In this document: one piece after another, positions 58,525 to 64,000 of the stretch | How the letters are laid out: every line of letters begins with the position of its first letter | Position numbering within the stretch: position 1 is the stretch's first letter | Assembly (NCBI GenBank): GCA_023376005.1 | Contig: CM042147.1 | Location: forward strand, 121,233,673 to 121,297,672 | Length of the DNA stretch: 64,000 bases | Source: Doryteuthis pealeii | Taxonomy: Eukaryota > Mollusca > Cephalopoda > Myopsida > Loliginidae | Direction: 5' to 3' | The notes under the pieces: generated by a model | What the model was told of the DNA's origin: nothing | Databases searched by the model: none | What the model saw: only the letters and a program-made list of their open reading frames with translations | Position numbers and translations under genes: made by a program

Positions 58525-58742
58525 AGCTTGTTTATACTCTGTACTATCAAGAGCGGAGACGAAAGTCATATGAATTCAAAACGAAAAACTTGATGTTGCA
58601 AAAAAGTTATGTGGTAGTTTCAAATATGAACACTTCCGCCACACTACCACAACTATTGTTCAATATTAACTAATATATATATGCAAATGTAACTATTATG
58701 GGACAAGGGTAGTAATACTCTCTGACAATAACACTCAGCGGG

Positions 58743-59021
58743 GAAAATTTGGCTCAGGACTGCCCTCGGTGGTGGCAGAATCTCCGTAGAGGACTGTTCA
58801 TGCCAGAAGTCACCCAGATGCAACACCATGAAGCTAAGAGGTCCAGAAGAAAGCAGCGGCAAGAAAGCAGCGGCACATCAACATCTTCAGGGACATCCTT
58901 CAAATGTGAAATTTGTGGTCGAGAATGTTTTTCAAACATCGGACTTCAGTCACAGGAGGCGCTGTAACTTCAGGAGCACATAAAAACTTTATTATAGTCT
59001 TCCGAGACTAAAATGCCAATA

Positions 59022-59022
<1 letters not shown>
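58743..59022 (+). pseudogene. LINE ORF C-terminal fragment with C2H2-like motif
   Basis: Reads PRWWQNLRRGLFMPEVTQMQ then KRSRRKQRQESS and FKCEICGRECFSNIGLQS; the frame shifts at the second half of the finger (CNFRSTHKNF). This is the tail of an invertebrate LINE ORF, not a host zinc-finger gene. Ends in a TA tract. Confidence 0.6.
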
Positions 59023-59054
<32 letters not shown>

Positions 59055-59057
<3 letters not shown>

Positions 59058-59549
59058 AAATGTAACTATTATGGGGCAAAGGTAGTGTGGCGTTACTTTC
59101 GTATTTGCCTGGAGAGTTGTCTGCCCGTTTAGTTTGCTGGTTCCCGCTAGGGGCCTGTTATATTTAAGCGGCTGGTTTGAACGTCTCTTTCTCTTTTCCT
59201 GTTCCTCGACCTATGAGACACATGGGTTAGACACAATCTACCCCTTCTCGTTGGGGCTTCGATCCCCCCCCCACATTACTGTAAGTGATTTATACAGCAT
59301 GGACTATTCTTAGTCTCATGTCTGTACTTTTATGTTTTTCCCTTTTACTTTTGTATGTATGTTTATGTACTCCTCTATGTATTATGTACCCTGTTTAATT
59401 CTTGTGCTGTACTATATTAAATGTTTTGTCTATCAAACTTTGTCGGAGAAATATCTTCAAGTATATATCACTTTGAATCTTACAGTAGTAATACTATCTG
59501 ACAATAATACTCAGATTATCAATACAAAAGCATTATTATATGAATTAAT
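59055..59549. other. No supported gene; possible LTR/LINE 5' region
   Basis: Less AT-rich start (59060-59280) with a TATATTTAAG box-like motif at 59158. No ORF is supported. Confidence 0.3.
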
Positions 59550-59690
59550 TTTAGTAATTAGTATTTTTAAACCTTTTAAGTTAATTAGTATTTTTAAACC
59601 TTTTAAGTTAATTAGTATTTTAAACCTTTTAAGTTAATTAGTATTTTTTAACCTTTTAAGTTAATTAGTATTTTTTTTTAAAACCTTTTC
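59550..59690. repeat. 27-bp minisatellite, about 5 units
   Basis: Unit TTAATTAGTATTTTTAAACC plus TTTTAAG. Confidence 0.85.
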
Positions 59691-59744
59691 CAATCCCAGT
59701 AGCAGCATTATCTTGTTTATTTATGTCTCTTCTTCAACTTGATT

Positions 59745-60330
59745 GTTTGTTTTACGGCATATCAACCTCAGTGGGTCATTTAATGCCGACAAAGTTTTGA
59801 AATAAATCCATACGTAACGGATACTCAATTTTTTTTGATAAACACATTTTTCTATTTAACCCATAGATGAGACCCTAACAGGTACTACCACTCCGGGTCA
59901 GAGTGGACAAGGGAGCAATGGTGATAAAGTGGTGCTCCACATTCCCCCAGACCTCCTGCACTGGAACCTCACCATCAGATAGAGTTTAACGTCATTCCCA
60001 GGACATGAATACCCTCAGTCACCGCCTTCTAGCACCCATATGATAAAAAGGGTAGGGGCTTGCCATAATGGCAATAGGGTTGGGACAATCATATAAGTGC
60101 TAGGACTTAGCATGACCAGCCAATTAATTGGAGGGAGCCTCTCCACCCGCCCGTCTAGCCTAGGTAATGGCTTAAGTGGAGTGTTGCATGTGATGGACTG
60201 CTCATCCACTAGGATTCCATCCTTAAGCATCAGGGTCGCCACTCATGCCAACAGGTGGCCACATTGGGGAGTGTCTTACCCCTCTGCAGAGAGGAGTGTG
60301 TATTCTAAAGCCTCAGCCGCACGGGCTTTC
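59745..60330 (-). repeat. R650 retroposon, near the longest copy
   Basis: 3' end at 59745 (GATATGCCGTAAAAC with T/G-rich complement tail); extends about 585 bp to the CTCTGCAGAGGGG region. Confidence 0.7.
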
Positions 60331-60785
60331 TCCCAAGTTGAGTGTGAAAATTGTACAAAAAACAGAGTCACCTTAACCACTATGGAATGCAGTCAAAATA
60401 ATTGATATAAAACAATACTGGAAACTAAGATGTTTGAATGAATCAGCAAACATGATATCCTCATGTCATCCAATCAATAAGCTAAGCATAGATATCAACA
60501 CCATATTAGAGACACTAACTAAGGAAAAAAAAAACCCTCCAAAAACTATAAACTTGAGTGTCCTATAGAATGAGCCAATCGCCAATCATATAAAGGGGCT
60601 AGTAACAAAGTTAATCCATAGATCAGATAGACAAGAAATAAGTTGAGTAAAGAGAGAGAGAGAGAGGAGAGAGAGGGAGAGAGAGAGAGAGAGGAGAGGA
60701 GGGAGAGAGAGGAGAGAAGAGAGAGAGAGAGGAGAGAGAGAGAGAGATTAAATATCAATTCCTGCATAAATAATCCAGTTATAAA
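60331..60785. repeat. No gene; (GA)n microsatellite at right
   Basis: 60650-60749 is a GA tract with GGA interruptions. The rest shows nothing recognisable. Confidence 0.7.
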
Positions 60786-60789
60786 GTAA

Positions 60790-61034
60790 AAGTAAAGTCG
60801 ACGGGGCGGCCTAAAGTCGGTATCAGCCAGTCAGCGAGGGAGTCTATCCCCTTTTCAATAGCGCTAGACCAAGGAGATTGTTTATAGCATCTGAGGTGGA
60901 GCGCCACACCTACCATCAGCTCCTTACTTTACCGCACAAATCCCTGTGCTACTCATACGCTGAGTTGGCGGGGACCGGTATCGAACTAGGAACCTTGTAG
61001 TTTCTAGCCTAACGCTCTACCGACTGAGCTAAAC
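60790..61034 (-). repeat. tRNA-derived SINE, full length
   Basis: About 245 bp. Minus-strand head GTTTAGCTCAGTCGGTAGAG, B box AGTTCGATACC, body, 3' end GACTTTACTTTTACTTT. Confidence 0.85.
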
Positions 61035-61161
61035 AGAAACTCTGCAAATGTCTTCTGATTCTGAAACTTTGGTAACAACATAATTATCAGAATTTTACAT
61101 GTGTGTCAACACAGACTAAGTTGGTTGGTTGGATTTTATGGAATGTCAACCCTTGGCTAAT

Positions 61162-61639
61162 TGTTGCAAGATGGGTATATTCCTGACTTTTGTGAGCTAG
61201 GACTACTAATGGAAGGAGGAGGAAGAAATGATGAAGGTTTAAAACAGGATAGACGATGGTTTGACCGTAGCGTGACCCCGAACGAAGAATTGAGTGGCAA
61301 GCGGAAGTCGGGTGTTGACCTCAAGTGGAAGTCGGGTGTTGACCGGAAGTCAGGGGTGATGTGGGGAAAAAAAGAAAGGGTTCGTCCTCTTTTTGCGGCG
61401 GCGGTCGTAGGGTACAGACCTGACCTTGGGTCCCTCATGAGAGCCCAGTAATCTAGTAGTGTTCTCTCTCTCTCTCTTTGCCTTTCCTCCTCTCTGGTAG
61501 GAGCCCACTATATGAGCACGATAATAAAGGCTGGCAGTTGTGACGACATGTTTCTCATGTTATGATTTTTATCGGCACCATTTCAGCACGGTGACTTTTG
61601 GAGTTTTAGTACCAAGAAAGAAAAAAGGACTACGGTACA
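61162..61639. mobile_element. Putative solo LTR
   Basis: 478 bp bounded by TGTTGCAAG and GGTACA (TG...CA), with AATAAAG near 61524-61530. It interrupts an R650-subfamily sequence: GTCAACCCTTGG left and TTATTTTATGCTGA right are contiguous at 1795-1820. Flanks TAAT and TTAT are not an exact duplication. An open frame of about 96 codons on each strand has no recognised domain. Confidence 0.45.
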
Positions 61640-61923
61640 TTATTTTATGCTGAAAATATTTTTGTTTTTATTCTTGTTGGGAACCTTTTTTTTTTTTAAA
61701 CACTTATAACCTATTGATTAAAACTTATTTTTTGATTGACAGACCGATTGTGTAAACAGGATTGGGGAAGAAGAATTTCTCTTTCTACAATTAAACTATG
61801 AAAAAGACTTCAATGTCTGATATTAAAATAAACTAAAACCAAAACATTTTGTATTATTCAGACTTTTCAGACTGTTGTCCTTATCTTTATTGTCAAATAG
61901 ACACTGGCTCATGAAGGACTAGA

Positions 61924-62160
61924 TCATCATCATCATCATCATCATCAAGTCAAGCTGATGATAGCACAGATTCCATTGCTTTCTCTATCTCCCATCGATC
62001 TTGGTAGGTCTCTACCGCTGTACCAGTATCAGCACACAGCTGATGAATGTATATTCGTACCGGGTTGTAGAACTTGCTTCATGAGTGTTGGCCACTTACC
62101 TCCATCTCACAAAGCTATTCAAGACTGATAGGCCACTATATTTACAGGAAGAATGTTGGT
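61924..62160. repeat. RTE-type LINE fragments, opposed
   Basis: 61924-62050 is an RTE 3' end on the minus strand with (GAT)n tail (61925-61948). 62085-62160 resembles 39771-39835 on the plus strand (CACTTACCTCCATCTCACAA). Confidence 0.5.
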
Positions 62161-63779
62161 ATGAGTTTATGTCCCTGCTGCCCAGCTTGTTCTTTGTTCA
62201 TTTTACGCATCCTTGTTGTGATGCAGAAGTAAGTGGCCATACAGCGTGCGTCATAGTGTAATGTATACATTTGAGGAATGGACACAGGATTGAGGCTGTT
62301 TGCATTCATATAGTTCTAATTCCCTTGGGAAAGGCTAAAAATCCAACTATTCTCCCCAGTTATGGATAAAAAGTAGGGGCATATTGGGCGTCTTTAACAT
62401 TAGCAAGTGACTGCTGATAGCTTTTTAATTTAGTGTGTCCTGTTGGACACACGGTTTGGAATTGAATGGATCTCTGGAAATCTTGATGATCCCAACTTAG
62501 TTCTTAATAAATTGTAGAGTTTTTATTATAACACTAAGCTGTCTTAACCCCCTACCTTTACCCCATACAGAGTATCGTTTCCAAGAAAATATTGGAAATG
62601 TATTACAGTTACGCTGGAAATTGGTGGGGAAGAAGAAAAAAAAACACTGTGATGCATGGATATGATTTTTCTGCATCCTTTTAAAATTTTTATAACGTCA
62701 GTGAAGAGAGGACGCGTACCTCATCAGCCAGTCTCATAGAAGGTCAGGGAATTGTGTTCATTGTAGTTTCGTATTTATTTTTTGTGTATTCATTCTTAAG
62801 TGTTTGTTTTTTCTTTTGCCGAACACAGTCCCTATTGAATATTTATAATTTTAAACGGATTATTTTGACACATTAATGGGACTCTAAAATGTACTACCAT
62901 TCTGGGTTAAGAGGACAGGGAGTAATGGTCATGAAGAGATACTCCACACTCCCAAGACCCTCGAAAAACTGGAGCCTACACCCTGATGCAGTTTAATGTC
63001 ATAGCCAGGACATGTCATATATTAATGATAATAGAAAAATATTTTGTCTTTAGATTCATGTGCCACATTTGCTATGAAAAAAATCAAGAAATCATCAATA
63101 ACTATAAAATTGTCGCGACTTTCAGACTTTTTCTAATTAAGCACTTTTGGATTCCTCAGCTAAACAACTGCTTTTATAAGCCAATTTTTTTAGGAGTAGG
63201 AAGCTCTAGAACTCATTTTATAGACAAAAATAGATTACAAAAAGTCCATTTTTCGTGACCCCCCCCCCTCAAATTTGGAGAGCTAAAAAATTGACATAAA
63301 CTCCACCAATTGTTGGAATTGGAAGTTCAAATTCTGGGGAATGTCTAACTTTAACACAGTCCCACTGTCAAAAATTTCAGAAAAAATGAGGGGGGTGGGT
63401 GCAATACTTTTTCGGATGATTTGACATATATCGTTTATTTTAGGAATTGTTTTTTTTTGTTTACATTTAAAAATATTATTTATAAAAATGTACCCTAAAC
63501 TCATGAGTGATTTGAACACAACTTTTACTTTCCTAAAAAGCTTATGTTTTGTATTACTTATGAAGGAAACTTTGAAGAGTTCAACAAATCAACTGATTTT
63601 TAATTATCATTAATAAAGTAAAAATCAAAAACCAAAATTTGTACTTTCCTTATTATAACATATTAATGTGTATGCGTGATTTAATTTCAATGACATATCT
63701 TTCTGAGTTATAAGTGATTTCTCCTGTGGAGACCTACACATGAGCACATCAGTGTCAGCCAACCAGCAAAAACCTACAT
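62161..63779. other. No gene; R150/R650 scraps and AT-rich DNA
   Basis: R150-like at 62335-62410 (-), R650-like at 62870-63018 (-), C-runs at 63260-63270. The remainder shows nothing supported. Confidence 0.45.
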
Positions 63780-63890
63780 CAGCTTCTGCATGGATTGGAT
63801 GCCAATGCAAAAGAGCTGGCAGCGATGACTGATAGGGACAGGTGGCAAGATAGAGGTCATGGGATCAGTGCTATCAGAACAACCTGATAA
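63780..63890 (+). repeat. RTE-type LINE 3' end
   Basis: Reads AKELAAMTDRDRWQDRGHGI, the decayed C terminus of an RTE-like ORF. Confidence 0.5.
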
Positions 63891-63924
63891 CATGTATGTA
63901 TAATATATATATATATAAAATAAA

Positions 63925-64000
63925 AAGTTCGTCAGGTGGCCTAATGTCGGTATGAACCAATCTACGAGGGATCTAATCCCTTTTCACTAGTGCTAGAAGG
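63925..64000 (-). repeat. tRNA-derived SINE, cut by window edge
   Basis: The 3' portion only (CTTTTCACTAGTGCTAG on the plus strand), tail facing left. Confidence 0.65.

Noticed and set aside
58749..58967. C2H2 zinc-finger-like motif as a host zinc-finger gene
   Set aside because: Context (PRWWQNLRRG, RRKQRQESS) is the C-terminal tail of a LINE ORF, and the frame breaks inside the finger.
60097..60405. Plus-strand 102-codon frame, and similar frames at 46768-46986 and 47202-47794
   Set aside because: Lie in R650 copies or the 127-bp minisatellite; not conserved as protein among copies.
61157..61451. Overlapping frames of 93 and 96 codons on opposite strands
   Set aside because: Overlap on both strands in a GC-richer putative LTR; no recognised domain.

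Overview
The window is AT-rich eukaryotic DNA, dominated by microsatellites and transposable elements, with one spliced zinc-finger gene. The animal is probably a lophotrochozoan and most likely a mollusc. The basis is a BCL11/CTIP-type gene with GT-AG introns, abundant tRNA-derived SINEs, Penelope-like (PLE) debris, RTE-type LINE tails, and terminal motifs such as GGGAGATAAC/GTTACCTCCC that I associate with molluscan repeats. The species cannot be fixed from sequence alone.

Layout: (1) 1-15,596 and about 18,744-36,412 are two copies of one gene-free segment. Copy A ends beside a single N at 15,597; copy B carries a 2.6-kb extra insert (21,890-24,510). Copy A is rich in small indels from about 9.8 kb to the N, so a retained haplotype or poorly polished assembly join is as likely as a real tandem duplication. 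The differences between the copies are informative: a Helitron and a 5'-truncated retroposon are each present in one copy, with a clean empty site in the other. (2) 15,598-18,743 is unique or foldback sequence. (3) 36,470-38,451 holds simple repeats and a 45-bp purine minisatellite. (4) 38,452-48,398, minus strand, holds four coding exons of a BCL11-like zinc-finger gene. The 5' exon(s) lie beyond the window or were not found. Introns contain a Helitron, LINE, mariner, SINE and foldback fragments. (5) 48,478-64,000 lies upstream of the recognised exons. It holds nested transposons (a Helitron containing a TIR transposon with a decayed three-exon transposase-like gene, itself containing a SINE), a decayed hAT element, hammerhead-like palindromes, a tRNA-headed SINE, a putative solo LTR and LINE fragments.

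The only gene likely to be functional is the minus-strand zinc-finger gene. Its first two fingers match the N-terminal fingers of BCL11A/B in spacing and residues, but its C-terminal four fingers do not look like those of BCL11. Recurrent themes worth follow-up are hammerhead-ribozyme-like cores in palindromic PLE remnants, Helitrons with textbook ends, and the intron-bearing transposase-like gene bounded by short TIRs.

All protein calls are translations read by eye; no database search was possible.
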